Below are positions 24,691 through 38,239 of a stretch of 64,000 nucleotides of DNA, in pieces. A program made the translations under genes and the position numbers. Numbering within the stretch: the first letter of the stretch is position 1; the number at the start of each line of letters is the position of its first letter. The DNA is from an uncultured Clostridia bacterium. Its GTDB lineage: Bacteria > Bacillota > Clostridia > Christensenellales > CAG-917. The notes under the pieces were generated by a model. It had not been told where the DNA came from. It worked only from the letters and a program-made list of their open reading frames with translations, and did not search any database. The DNA is taken from contig CAKQGN010000001.1 of assembly GCA_934233745.1 (NCBI GenBank), forward strand, positions 62,001 through 126,000. Direction: 5' to 3'.

Positions 24691-26061
24691 TCAGGCTTCT
24701 TTTCTGTATTCGGGACAGGGTATAAGCTCTTGCTTTTTGGAGCGGGTGAGGATGAATATCGTCAGCGTAACGACAAGCGTTACGAGTTCGGCTGCCGGGG
24801 TTGCCAGCCAAAGCCCCGTCATCTTCCACAGATATGAGAAGAGGTACGCAATCGGAATGATTGTCACAAGGCCTCTCAAAACGGTTATGAGCTGGGCATA
24901 GCCGCCCTTGTTGGACGCTGAAAAGTAATATGAAAACAGCAGATTGAAGCCGGAGAACAGCGACGAGATGAAGAACAGTCGCATTCCGAGCGTGGCAGCG
25001 TCTTGCAGTTCTTTTACGCCTTGCGTGTTGAATATACTTGCGATTCCGTTTGCGCCGAAGAATATTGCAATATACAACACGACGGCAACGGAGGCGACGG
25101 TGATGAGGGCGTAGCGCAGTATGCGACGGATTTTTTGATGATCGCTTTGTCCGTAGCTGAAACTAATCATGGGTTGAGTGCCGTTTGCAATGCCGTTGAA
25201 AACCGAATTGACGACATAGAATACATTGATAATAATCGCGTATGCCGCAATCGCAGTGTCGCCGCCAAGACGCTTAAACAAACCGTTGAACACCATAAGA
25301 ACTGCCGCAAAAGACAATTCGTTGATAAACGGAGCAAGCCCCAGCGAGCATATTCCGCCATACGTGCGCAAGGAAAGTTTTGTTTTTTTGCAATGGAACG
25401 TGTTTTTCTTGCGAATGACATGCAAAGAAAGGATAAGAATGCTCACAATCGGAGAAAAGCCCGTGGCAAGTGCCGCTCCGAGCATGTCCATATTGCACGG
25501 AAACACCAGAACATAGTCGAATACTATATTGAAAAGATTGCCCGCAAGCGATGCAATCATCGCAAGCCTCGGTGCGCCGTCGTTTCGTACAAAGTTTTGA
25601 AAAACATTGCTGAACATAAAGAACGGAGCAAAGCAAAGGATAATCTGAACATATGTGTTGCTGTATTCGAGAGTGTCGCCTTCCGCGCCGAGAAACATCG
25701 CCACAGGGCGTGACGCAAATAAGCCGAGCATAACAAAAACAATCGCAAAAAGCGCAACGATAAAGACCGTGTGAGTAAAGACTTTGTTTGCCTCGTTTTC
25801 GTTTTGCGCGCCTTTGTGAATGGCAAATTTCGTTCCGCCTCCGACGGCAAACATCATGCCTATGGAAAACACGAGATTGAATGACGGACTTGACAAATTG
25901 AGTGCGGCAAGACCGGTTTGCCCCATCTTGAGAGAGATGAAAAAAGTGTCCGCCAAAATGTAGCAACTAAGACCGATCATTGCTATCACGTTTGCCGACA
26001 CGTATTTTGTAAATTCTTTCAATACGCTTGTGTTGTTTGTGTTTTTCGTCTGTTCTTTCAT
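24691..26061 (-). CDS. MATE family efflux transporter
   Basis: 456 residues; the ATG at 26059-26061 is preferred over an upstream TTG. About twelve membrane helices in two halves. MATE-type features include ILADTFFISLKMGQTGLAALNLSSP, FVRNDGAPRLAM and, in the second half, GIANGTQPMISFSYGQ. Members export drugs or metabolites in exchange for Na+ or H+ and flip between two states. The substrate is unknown. No regulator overlaps it. The 26062-26225 stretch upstream shows no other gene. Confidence 0.92.
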   Translation of the reverse strand: MKEQTKNTNNTSVLKEFTKYVSANVIAMIGLSCYILADTFFISLKMGQTGLAALNLSSPSFNLVFSIGMMFAVGGGTKFAIHKGAQNENEANKVFTHTVFIVALFAIVFVMLGLFASRPVAMFLGAEGDTLEYSNTYVQIILCFAPFFMFSNVFQNFVRNDGAPRLAMIASLAGNLFNIVFDYVLVFPCNMDMLGAALATGFSPIVSILILSLHVIRKKNTFHCKKTKLSLRTYGGICSLGLAPFINELSFAAVLMVFNGLFKRLGGDTAIAAYAIIINVFYVVNSVFNGIANGTQPMISFSYGQSDHQKIRRILRYALITVASVAVVLYIAIFFGANGIASIFNTQGVKELQDAATLGMRLFFISSLFSGFNLLFSYYFSASNKGGYAQLITVLRGLVTIIPIAYLFSYLWKMTGLWLATPAAELVTLVVTLTIFILTRSKKQELIPCPEYRKEA

Positions 26062-26221
26062 CTTTTCCAACAAAAAAACGCCATGCTTTCGTGTCTTCAA
26101 AAAGGCCTAACGACACGACGCTGACGCGCTCACCCGGCGATGAGATTGTTTTATTCGATTACTTGGATTATATAAGACAGGTGATGTGTTGTCAAATGCT
26201 TTTTGCCAAATCGCACAAATG

Positions 26222-26249
26222 AAAAAATCCGCCGAAAAATCGGCGGATT
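26222..26249 (-). terminator. Terminator of the HTH gene
   Basis: AATCCGCCGA, loop, TCGGCGGATT, then TTTTTTC on the minus strand. Confidence 0.85.
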
Positions 26250-26278
26250 CGGATGCGAAAGTTCAATATATAATCGAT

Positions 26279-27250
26279 TTAGTCGTTGTCATCCGACTCG
26301 CAGTCGCTATTTGAAGAAGTCAGGTCGATTTTTACGGAACTTTTCTTTTTCGATGCGGCTTTGATTGGCTCTACAACTGCGTAGTATGCGGGGATAATCG
26401 CAAAAATTGCCCAGTAAGGATGCCACAATCCCCAGCCGCAACCGAGAAGCAGATATACTCCCGTGACGATAAACACGACAGGGAATGAGGACGGATTGCG
26501 CTTGACAATCGTGTCGAATATCCCGCCGACAATGAACGGTACGAAAAAGAGCAACCAACCCGGATGCCACAGAGTGCAAAGAAAGCCGATGAGAAGATAT
26601 GCGACGGTGCAGAGCAAAAAAGTTACGCCGTTGACAATGCTCCCGACAACCGCATTGCGTTTTTCCTTTTTGTTTTCGAAAATCACATGACCGTTTTCGA
26701 CGCGCACGCATGCGCCGTTATGTGCGTATTCGTCATTGTCGTCCGCAATGTCGTCATTGTCGCCGACGACTTTTCCTTTTTGCGTTGTTTTGCCGTCTTC
26801 GATGTGAATGTCGCCCACGATTTTGTTGACGAGTTTTGCGATTCCGCCTTTTATCACCACGTTCGAGCCGTCCTTGTCATGCACGCGAATGCCGTTTTCA
26901 TCGATATGCACTTTGTCGCCGTCATCTGCAAAAACGTATGTTGAAGTACCGTTTTTGTCATCGTCAAGTGTCGATTGTGCGTTTTGAGCGTTGTTTTCGT
27001 CTTGCGTATGCGCATTGCTTTCGGCTGAATCCCCGCTCGATTTTGCAGGCGTATAATTCAAAAGTTCGTCAAGGCTCACGCCGTAGAGTTTTGCAAGGGC
27101 GATGAGATTGTCCGTGTCTGGAGAGCTTTCTGATCTTTCCCATTTGGATATTGCCTGACGGGATACGTTGAGTTTGTCCGCAAGCTCGTCCTGGGAGTAT
27201 CCGTGTTGTTTTCTAAGTTCGTATAATCTGTTTGCGGTTGTGATATCCAT
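26279..27250 (-). CDS. XRE-type HTH regulator with C-terminal membrane helices
   Basis: 323 residues. Residues 1-65 are a Cro/C1-type helix-turn-helix (LRKQHGYSQDELADKLNVSR, QAISKWERSESSPDTDNLI). A Ser/Asp/Asn-rich linker and a repeated HIDENG/GIRVHDKDG-type strand region follow (about 100-185). Four hydrophobic helices come at about 205-310 (VTFLLCTVAYLLIGFLCTLW, WLLFFVPFIVGGIF and so on), then a charged tail. Such membrane-tethered regulators probably sense envelope state and act on their own or neighbouring promoters. The ligand is unknown. Confidence 0.88.
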   Translation of the reverse strand: MDITTANRLYELRKQHGYSQDELADKLNVSRQAISKWERSESSPDTDNLIALAKLYGVSLDELLNYTPAKSSGDSAESNAHTQDENNAQNAQSTLDDDKNGTSTYVFADDGDKVHIDENGIRVHDKDGSNVVIKGGIAKLVNKIVGDIHIEDGKTTQKGKVVGDNDDIADDNDEYAHNGACVRVENGHVIFENKKEKRNAVVGSIVNGVTFLLCTVAYLLIGFLCTLWHPGWLLFFVPFIVGGIFDTIVKRNPSSFPVVFIVTGVYLLLGCGWGLWHPYWAIFAIIPAYYAVVEPIKAASKKKSSVKIDLTSSNSDCESDDND

Positions 27251-27395
27251 ACTGAAACCTCGCTTGTTTTTGTGCCTTTATTGTGGCAGAAAGAGGTCGG
27301 TTGCCGCCACCCATTTTGATTGTCAATTGCGCAACTATTGGTTGCGCTTTGCAAAAAACCGCCTTTTTTGAAAGTTTTTGTTGAAATACGGTTAT

Positions 27396-28505
27396 TTATT
27401 GCAAAAGCGCGGAGGCGAAACAAGCGATTGACTTGCAATCTCCCAAATCACCGACTTGCTCGTTGGTTGTGGCTGTTATGCCTATTCTCTCACAGGGGAT
27501 TTTCAAAGCATGCGACATGTTGTTGCGCATTTGGTCGATATATGGCGCAATCATGGGACGCTCGGCAATTATCGCGACGCTGACATTTTTAAGTGTGCGG
27601 CCTTTTTCCGTCGCTTTTTCAAGCACGGTTGCCAAAAGATTGAGGCTGTCTGCGTCGTCATAGCGCGAATCGTCAACGGGGAAGAGATGCCCGATGTCCT
27701 TTTCTCCTATTGCGGAAAGAATCGCGTCCATCAAAGCATGCACGGCAACGTCGCCGTCGCTGTGTGCGACAAACGAAAATTCGCAGGGAATGAGAGTTCC
27801 CATCAGTTTTATGCCCTTGCCCTTTTTGAAGCGATGTATGTCATAACCGACTCCGCACAGGGGTGTTTTCAAATCTTCTTTGGTGGTGATTTTTATGTTT
27901 TCGGGATCGCCTTCGATAATCCTGACATCGCATGCGGAATGTTTTTGAATCACGGCAATGTCGTCAAGATATTCCCCGTCGCACTTTTCGTATGCCTTGA
28001 CAATGATATCCTTTTTTGCGCAAACGGGAGTCTGAACCCGGCGGTAGTCCTCTCTGTTTACGGGGTCTACGCCGAATCTTATGCAAACAAGCGAGTCGGT
28101 GAGGGGGAGAAGGGGGAGAGCAACTCCGCTTTCGAGCGCGCCTGCCGTTACGCTTTGAATAAGTGCGGTCGTGACATACGGGCGCGCGCCGTCGTGAACG
28201 ATAACATAGTCGCAATCGTCCTCGATGGCACGAATGCCGTGTTTTACCGTTTGAGTTCGCGTCGCTCCGCCTTGCGTGAGTGCAATGCGGTTGTCTTCGA
28301 TATGAGCGATTTCAAGAGCGTTCAACAATTCGTCGCTGTAAGAGGGGTGTATCGCAACGATAACTTTCGAAACTTGCTCGAATGTCAAAAACGGTTTGAT
28401 TGCTTCGACAACCACGCAGGAATCTTTGCAGGGAGCAAACAGTTTGTTTTCCATGCCGTATCTTTGCGATGTGCCGCCGGCTGTAATAATGACGTTGATT
28501 TTCAT
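27396..28505 (-). CDS. ispDF: Bifunctional IspD/IspF isoprenoid enzyme
   Basis: 369 residues. The N-terminal half is IspD (CDP-ME synthase): ITAGGTSQRYGMENKLF with the CTP loop, and VIVHDGARPYV. The C-terminal half, from about residue 215, is IspF (MECDP synthase): GVGYDIHRFKKGKGIKLMG with metal ligands D-x-H, SFVAHSDGDVAVHALMDAIL, and KIPCERIGITATTNEQVG. The two act in the MEP pathway to isopentenyl diphosphate. The joined form, missing the middle enzyme IspE, also occurs in proteobacteria and some Clostridia. Downstream of the S4 gene in the same direction. Confidence 0.95.
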   Translation of the reverse strand: MKINVIITAGGTSQRYGMENKLFAPCKDSCVVVEAIKPFLTFEQVSKVIVAIHPSYSDELLNALEIAHIEDNRIALTQGGATRTQTVKHGIRAIEDDCDYVIVHDGARPYVTTALIQSVTAGALESGVALPLLPLTDSLVCIRFGVDPVNREDYRRVQTPVCAKKDIIVKAYEKCDGEYLDDIAVIQKHSACDVRIIEGDPENIKITTKEDLKTPLCGVGYDIHRFKKGKGIKLMGTLIPCEFSFVAHSDGDVAVHALMDAILSAIGEKDIGHLFPVDDSRYDDADSLNLLATVLEKATEKGRTLKNVSVAIIAERPMIAPYIDQMRNNMSHALKIPCERIGITATTNEQVGDLGDCKSIACFASALLQ

Positions 28506-28570
28506 ATTTCACCTTGTAGTTTTTATGCAGAGAATTTCCGCCGATAAATATGCGGGGCTTGACGTAACGC

Positions 28571-28593
28571 GATTATTAATTCAATTAATAATC
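28571..28593. repeat. Perfect 23-nt palindrome over the S4-gene stop
   Basis: GATTATTAATT, C, AATTAATAATC, centred on the stop codon of the leftward gene. No T run follows. Confidence 0.7.
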
Positions 28594-28823
28594 CGATACA
28601 TCGTTTCCGCACTTTGCTTGGTTTGATGTTCGTCTACGCTCAACACCTCGAACGACATCGAGTTCGAGCCGAAAGTGACGGTGACTATATCGCCGATTTT
28701 CACTTCTTTTGCGGGTTTGACCGCCTTGCCGTTGATTTCGATGCGTCCGCCGTCGCAAGCCTCCTGGGCAACGGAGCGGCGTTTGATGACTCTCGATACT
28801 TTCAAAAATTTGTCTATTCTCAT
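28581..28823 (-). CDS. rqcP: S4-domain RNA-binding protein, RqcP-like
   Basis: 80 residues, nearly all one S4 domain: MRIDKFLKVSRVIKRRSVAQ, EACDGGRIEINGKAVKPAKEV, KIGDIVTVTFG. Length and sequence match RqcP (YabO), which binds stalled 50S-nascent-chain complexes and helps RqcH add alanine tails. An Hsp15-like heat-shock protein is the alternative but is usually longer. Divergent from rpoB. Its neighbours do not include the usual mazG or divIC. Confidence 0.85.
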   Translation of the reverse strand: MRIDKFLKVSRVIKRRSVAQEACDGGRIEINGKAVKPAKEVKIGDIVTVTFGSNSMSFEVLSVDEHQTKQSAETMYRIIN

Positions 28824-28915
28824 AACAAATATTATATGAAAAACGCACGCTTAAATCAAGAGGTAAGTTATATAAAAAATAAATAAAATTTATTAAATTT
28901 ATATGCGCGCGACGC

Positions 28916-28944
28916 TTGACAGGCTTGATTTTTCAATATATAAT
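28916..28944 (+). promoter_or_regulatory. Consensus promoter of rpoB-rpoC-metK
   Basis: Perfect TTGACA, 17-nt spacer, perfect TATAAT. The strongest-looking promoter in the window. Confidence 0.88.
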
Positions 28945-28970
28945 GAAAAACTGCGCAATGATGCGGATTC

Positions 28971-29002
28971 CTACCCCAAAAACACCTCGTTTTTGGGGGT
29001 AG
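28971..29002 (+). promoter_or_regulatory. Strong hairpin in the rpoB leader
   Basis: CTACCCCAAAAAC pairs with GTTTTTGGGGGTAG around a short loop, one bulged G. About 200 nt of leader separates the promoter from rpoB. No T run, so control by RNA processing or protein binding is more likely than termination. Confidence 0.55.
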
Positions 29003-29151
29003 GGGGTTATAAATACATGGTGTATCGATAACGATTCGCACAAATTGCGTAGATTTTGAAAAAAATTTCGAGCGATGAAAATTTTTTTTCGGGAGCGTTC
29101 GGGATTTTTCGAAAAGTCGCAAATTCGGCAATTTTTTTAAGGAGTGAATAT

Positions 29152-32100
29152 ATGTCCCAAAGAATTCACAATCAAATGTACGGAACAACGGAAAGACACG
29201 ATTTCTCGCAAATCAAAGACGTCCTTCCCATTCCGTATCTCATTGAGGTGCAAAAGAATTCCTACGCAAATTTCATTGACGCCGGAATCACGGAAGTTTT
29301 CAAAGATTATTCTCCGATCGTTGACTTCTCCGGCAGATTGAAACTCGAGTTTTTGTCACACAGATTCGACGGCGAACCGAAATACACCGTCAAAGAGTGC
29401 AAAGACCGCGACACAACGTATGCTATTCCTCTCAAGGTGAAGGCTCGCCTCACCAACAACGAAACCGGCGAAGTGGTTGAACAAGAAGTGTTTATGGGCG
29501 ATTTCCCGCTCATGACGGATTCGGGTTCCTTTGTCATCAACGGTGCGGAGCGCGTCATCGTATCCCAGCTTGTCAGAAGCCCGGGCGTGTACAACGACAA
29601 AGTGCTCGACAAGAACGGTGTTCCTCGCTATGCAACCACCGTCATCCCCAACAGAGGCGCTTGGCTCGAATACGAACAAGACTCCAACGAAATCCAATGG
29701 GTACACGTTGACAGAACGAGAAAAATCACCGCAACCACGCTTTTGAGAGCGCTCGGCTACGGCACGGACGAGCAAATCATCGACTTGTTCGGCGGGGACG
29801 AGATGATTGTCAAGACCTGTGAAAAAGACGCTCAATGCAAGAGCGAGGAACAAGGCAAAATCGATTTGTTCCGTCGTTTGCGTCCGGGTGAAGTCCCCAC
29901 GGTCGAAGGTGCAAACATCCTTATTCACAACACTTTTTACGATTACAAGCGTTATGACCTCGCAAAGGTCGGTCGCTATAAATACAACAAGAAACTTGCT
30001 CTTGCAACGCGTATTGCGGGTTACAGACTCGCAGAGGACGTGGTGAGCAACGTTACGGGCGAAATCCTTGCGCAAAAAGGCGAAGTCGTCGACGAGGCAA
30101 AGGGTAGAGAAATCCAAAACAACGCCGTCAACGTGGTTTGGCTCGCATACACCGACCAGGACGGAAAAGAAAAGAAGTTCAAAGTCATCGGCAACAACAC
30201 CGTTGACCTCGACGCTTTTGTGGATTGCAACCCCAGAGAACTCGGTATCACCGAAAAGGTTTATTACCCCAACCTCAAAGCCCTCATGGACGAGTTTGGC
30301 GCAAACAAGGAAGAATTGCTCCTTGCAATCCGTTCCTCCGTGGATGAGCTTGTATACAAACACATCACGCTTGACGACATTGTGGCAATCGAAGACTACA
30401 ACCTCGGCTTGCGTTACGGGTTCGGCACTTGCGACGACATCGACCACCTTGCAAACCGTCGTGTTCGCGCGGTAGGCGAGTTGCTCCAAAACCAATTCCG
30501 TATTGGTATCTCACGCCTTGAAAGAGTCATCAAAGAGAGAATGGCGTCCGCACAGGAGAATGCGGAAATCACTCCTCAAACTCTCATCAACATCCGTCCC
30601 GTTACGAGTGCTATAAAAGAGTTCTTCGGCTCGTCGCAACTTTCGCAATTTATGGATCAACCCAACCCGATTGCAGAGCTTACGCACAAGCGTAAACTTT
30701 CCGCACTCGGCCCCGGCGGTCTTAACAGAGAGCGCGCGAGTTTCGAAGTGCGTGACGTTCACCACTCGCACTACGGACGTATGTGTCCTATCGAAACGCC
30801 TGAAGGACAAAACATCGGTCTTATCACTTCTTTGTCGTCCTATGCAAAGGTCAACGAGTACGGATTTATCGAAACGCCGTATCGCAAAATCGACAAGGAA
30901 ACTGGCGTCGTAACCGACGAAGTCGTCTATATGGCGGCGGACGAAGAAGACAAATACGTCATCGCACAAGCCAACGAACCGCTCGACGAAGAAAGCAGAT
31001 TTGTTCGCACACGTGTCAATTGCCGTATTCAAAACGACATCCGCGAAGTCCCCAGAGAAAGAGCGGACTACATGGACGTCAACCCCAAGCAGCTTATTTC
31101 GATCGCAACCGCGCTTATCCCGTTCCTCGAAAACGACGATACCAACCGTGCACTTATGGGCTCCAACATGCAACGTCAGGCTGTTCCGCTCCTTAAGCCT
31201 CAGGCTCCTATGATTGCAACGGGCGTCGAACACAAGATTGCATACGACTCCGGCGTTTTGAAGATTGCAAAACACGACGGTTTCGTCAAATACGTTGACA
31301 GCGACAAGATTGTCATCGAGTGCAACGACGGCACAACCGATACTTACATCCTCAGCAAGTTCGAGCGTTCAAACCAATCCACTTGCATAAATCAACACCC
31401 AATCGTCAGCAAAGGCGACAAGGTGTACGGCCCGCAGTATGACGACAAGGGCAACCTCACAAGAGAAGGCACGGTCATTGCGGACGGCCCCGCAACCGAC
31501 CACGGCGAACTCGCCCTCGGAAGAAACATGCTCATCGGCTTCATGTCGTGGGAAGGTTACAACTATGAGGACGCAGTTCTCATCAGCGAAGAACTCGTGC
31601 GTGACGATTTGTACACTTCAATCCACATCGAAGAGTACGAAATCGAATGCCGCGACACAAAACTCGGCGACGAGCAAATCACAAGAGATATCCCCAACCT
31701 CAGCGACGAAGTGCTCAAAAACCTCGATGAAGACGGTATCGTCATGGTGGGCGCAGAGGTCAAACCGGGCGATATCCTCGTCGGCAAAGTCACCCCGAAG
31801 GGCGAAACCGAACTTACTCCGGAAGAGAGATTGCTCCGCGCAATCTTCGGCGAGAAGGCAAGAGAAGTGCGCGACACTTCATTGCGTGTGCCAAACGGCG
31901 AAAGCGGTATCGTGGTCGATGTCAAGATATTCACAAGAAAGAACAAGGACGAACTCGCTCCCGGCGTAAACAAACTCGTGCGCGTCTACATCGCTCAAAA
32001 GAGAAAAATCTCCGTCGGCGACAAGATGGCGGGACGTCACGGCAACAAGGGCGTCGTATCGAGAGTTCTCCCCAAAGAGGATATGCCTTTCATGGCGGAC

Positions 32101-32967
32101 GGCACGCCCCTTCAAATCGTGCTCAACCCGCTCGGCGTTCCAAGCCGTATGAACATCGGACAAGTTCTTGAAGTTCACCTCGGACTCATCGCACATATGC
32201 TCGATTGGAAAGTCGCAACCCCCGTGTTCGACGGCGCAAACGAGCAAGACATAAAACAACTCTTCCAACAATGCGGACTCGTCAACGAGGACGGAGAAGT
32301 GGACGGAAAGATTCAACTTTATGACGGAAGAACGGGCGAGCCGTTTGAAAACCGCGCGACTGTCGGATACATGTACTACCTCAAACTGCATCACCTCGTA
32401 GACGACAAGATTCACGCAAGAAGCACCGGCCCGTACAGCGTCATCACGCAACAACCGCTCGGCGGCAAAGCGCAGTTCGGCGGACAACGTTTCGGCGAAA
32501 TGGAAGTGTGGGCGCTCGAAGCATACGGCGCGGCAAACGTGTTGCAGGAAATCCTGACGGTCAAGTCGGACGACGTTGTGGGACGTGTCAAGACATACGA
32601 ATCCATTGTCAAGGGCAGCAACGTGTCAGAGCCCGGTATCCCCGAATCCTTCAAGGTTTTGGTCAAGGAACTTCAATCGCTCGCACTCGACGTCAAAGTT
32701 CTCACCGAGGACAACGATGAAGTCAAACTCCGCGAATACGATGAGGACATCGACTTCGATACGCCTATCGGCAAGAAGCACGAGGAACTCAAAGAAATCG
32801 ACATTCTCGGCGACAACAACATCTTCGGCGATCTCGGAGAAAGCAAGAGCGACACGGATACGAGCTTGTTTGACACCGACGATGACGACGAAAGCATCTT
32901 CAGCGCACTCACCGAAGGCACTCCCGATATGAGCGACATCTTCGGCACAGGCTCCGACGAAGAGTAA
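29152..32967 (+). CDS. rpoB: RNA polymerase beta subunit
   Basis: 1271 residues, start behind AAGGAG. All beta-subunit landmarks are present: the protrusion and lobes, then the rifampicin pocket (GSSQLSQFMDQ, ELTHKRKLSALGPGGL, about residues 500-530) with wild-type D, H and S at the usual resistance positions, so it should be rifampicin sensitive. The catalytic-region lysines are in GDKMAGRHGNKG and the C-terminal clamp in GGQRFGEMEVWALEAYGA. A 60-residue acidic tail (SDTDTSLFDTDDDDE) is longer than usual. It is not preceded by rplJ-rplL as in most genomes. Followed by rpoC after 14 nt. Confidence 0.98.
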   Translation: MSQRIHNQMYGTTERHDFSQIKDVLPIPYLIEVQKNSYANFIDAGITEVFKDYSPIVDFSGRLKLEFLSHRFDGEPKYTVKECKDRDTTYAIPLKVKARLTNNETGEVVEQEVFMGDFPLMTDSGSFVINGAERVIVSQLVRSPGVYNDKVLDKNGVPRYATTVIPNRGAWLEYEQDSNEIQWVHVDRTRKITATTLLRALGYGTDEQIIDLFGGDEMIVKTCEKDAQCKSEEQGKIDLFRRLRPGEVPTVEGANILIHNTFYDYKRYDLAKVGRYKYNKKLALATRIAGYRLAEDVVSNVTGEILAQKGEVVDEAKGREIQNNAVNVVWLAYTDQDGKEKKFKVIGNNTVDLDAFVDCNPRELGITEKVYYPNLKALMDEFGANKEELLLAIRSSVDELVYKHITLDDIVAIEDYNLGLRYGFGTCDDIDHLANRRVRAVGELLQNQFRIGISRLERVIKERMASAQENAEITPQTLINIRPVTSAIKEFFGSSQLSQFMDQPNPIAELTHKRKLSALGPGGLNRERASFEVRDVHHSHYGRMCPIETPEGQNIGLITSLSSYAKVNEYGFIETPYRKIDKETGVVTDEVVYMAADEEDKYVIAQANEPLDEESRFVRTRVNCRIQNDIREVPRERADYMDVNPKQLISIATALIPFLENDDTNRALMGSNMQRQAVPLLKPQAPMIATGVEHKIAYDSGVLKIAKHDGFVKYVDSDKIVIECNDGTTDTYILSKFERSNQSTCINQHPIVSKGDKVYGPQYDDKGNLTREGTVIADGPATDHGELALGRNMLIGFMSWEGYNYEDAVLISEELVRDDLYTSIHIEEYEIECRDTKLGDEQITRDIPNLSDEVLKNLDEDGIVMVGAEVKPGDILVGKVTPKGETELTPEERLLRAIFGEKAREVRDTSLRVPNGESGIVVDVKIFTRKNKDELAPGVNKLVRVYIAQKRKISVGDKMAGRHGNKGVVSRVLPKEDMPFMADGTPLQIVLNPLGVPSRMNIGQVLEVHLGLIAHMLDWKVATPVFDGANEQDIKQLFQQCGLVNEDGEVDGKIQLYDGRTGEPFENRATVGYMYYLKLHHLVDDKIHARSTGPYSVITQQPLGGKAQFGGQRFGEMEVWALEAYGAANVLQEILTVKSDDVVGRVKTYESIVKGSNVSEPGIPESFKVLVKELQSLALDVKVLTEDNDEVKLREYDEDIDFDTPIGKKHEELKEIDILGDNNIFGDLGESKSDTDTSLFDTDDDDESIFSALTEGTPDMSDIFGTGSDEE

Positions 32968-32981
32968 TAGGAGGCGACAAT

Positions 32982-36841
<3,860 letters not shown>

Positions 36842-36842
<1 letters not shown>

Positions 36843-38023
36843 TGAAAAAAAGATTTTTTACATCTGAAAGCGTAACGGAAGGACATCCCGACAAGGTGTG
36901 CGACCAAATCGCAGACGCAATTCTCGACGACATCTTTGCAGAGGACACCTCTGCGAGAGTCGCCGTTGAAGTGTGCGCCACAACCGGCATGGTTATGGTG
37001 TTCGGCGAAGTCACGACAAAACATTATTGCGATATTCCCACGATTGTGAGAGGCGTCATAAAAGACGTCGGTTACAACGACAGTTCGCTCGGTTTCGACT
37101 ATAAAACATGCGCTGTTTTAAGCTCTATAGACGAGCAATCTCCCGACATTGCCATGGGCGTCAACGACGCAACCGATGGCGACGGCAAGGACGATTACGA
37201 CAAGACGGGTGCAGGCGACCAAGGTATGATGTTCGGCTATGCTTGTGACGAAACAGAGTCCCTTATGCCTCTTCCCATAACGCTTGCGCATGCGCTTACA
37301 AAGCGTCTTACCGATGTCAGAAAGAGCGGTGAAATCGAATGGCTCCGTCCCGACGGAAAAGCGCAGGTCACAGTTGAATACATCGACGACGTACCCGAAA
37401 GAGTGGATACGATTGTCGTAAGCTGTCAACATTGTGAGGATATCGGTATGGACGAACTCGAAGAGGAAATCATCGACAAGGTTATTTCATACGCGATACC
37501 GCAAGAATATATCGACGACGACACCAAGATTTATATCAACCCGACAGGCAGATTTGTTATCGGCGGTCCTGCCGGCGACAGCGGCGTGACGGGAAGAAAG
37601 ATTATCGTTGACACATACGGCGGTTTCTGTCCTCACGGCGGCGGCGCATTCAGCGGAAAAGATCCCACAAAGGTTGACAGAAGCGCGTCCTATATGGCTC
37701 GCTATATCTGCAAAAACCTCGTGGCAGCCGGCGTGTGCAAGAGAGCGGAATTGCAAGTGGCATACGCAATCGGCATGGCGCACCCCGTTTCGGTGTATGT
37801 CAACACATACGGCACGGGTGTTATCGACGACGATTTGCTTGCCAAAGTCGTGCGTGAAGTGTTTGACTTGCGCCCCAAAGCAATAATAGATCATTTGCAT
37901 CTTGCCGCTCCGATCTATCGCAAGACTTCCAACTACGGACACTTCGGCAAAGAAGGTTTCAGTTGGGAAGAAACAGATATGACGGAAGAAGTTAAACAAG
38001 CAGTCGAAAAATACAAATTTTGA
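36842..38023 (+). CDS. metK: S-adenosylmethionine synthase
   Basis: 393 residues. Family motifs: SESVTEGHPDKVCDQIADAILD, GAGDQGMMFGYA (ATP-binding), GGPAGDSGVTGRKII, GGGAFSGKDPTKVDRS. It makes S-adenosylmethionine from methionine and ATP; a tetrameric cytoplasmic enzyme. It shares a transcript with rpoC through a TAATG overlap, so no SAM riboswitch stands in front of it. Such linkage to RNA polymerase genes is unusual and suggests constitutive expression. Confidence 0.97.
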
Positions 38024-38035
38024 ATACGCGAGATA

Positions 38036-38066
38036 AAAACGGTAGGATAACCCTACCGTTTTTTCT
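38036..38066 (+). terminator. Terminator of rpoB-rpoC-metK
   Basis: AAAACGGTAGG, ATAA, CCCTACCGTTTTTTC. Confidence 0.88.
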
Positions 38067-38239
38067 CAAAAATACGCCAAAAACAGCGTAAAATAATTGA
38101 AAAAACAAGCATAAGAAGAAGCATAAAGGCTTAATATAGGTCGAAAAATCGACCGAGAATATCAAAAGAACAGAAAAACATACGGAAATCGAATAAGGTT
38201 TAAGCCGAATCGAAAAGAATCATTGTAAACGGAGAGAAA

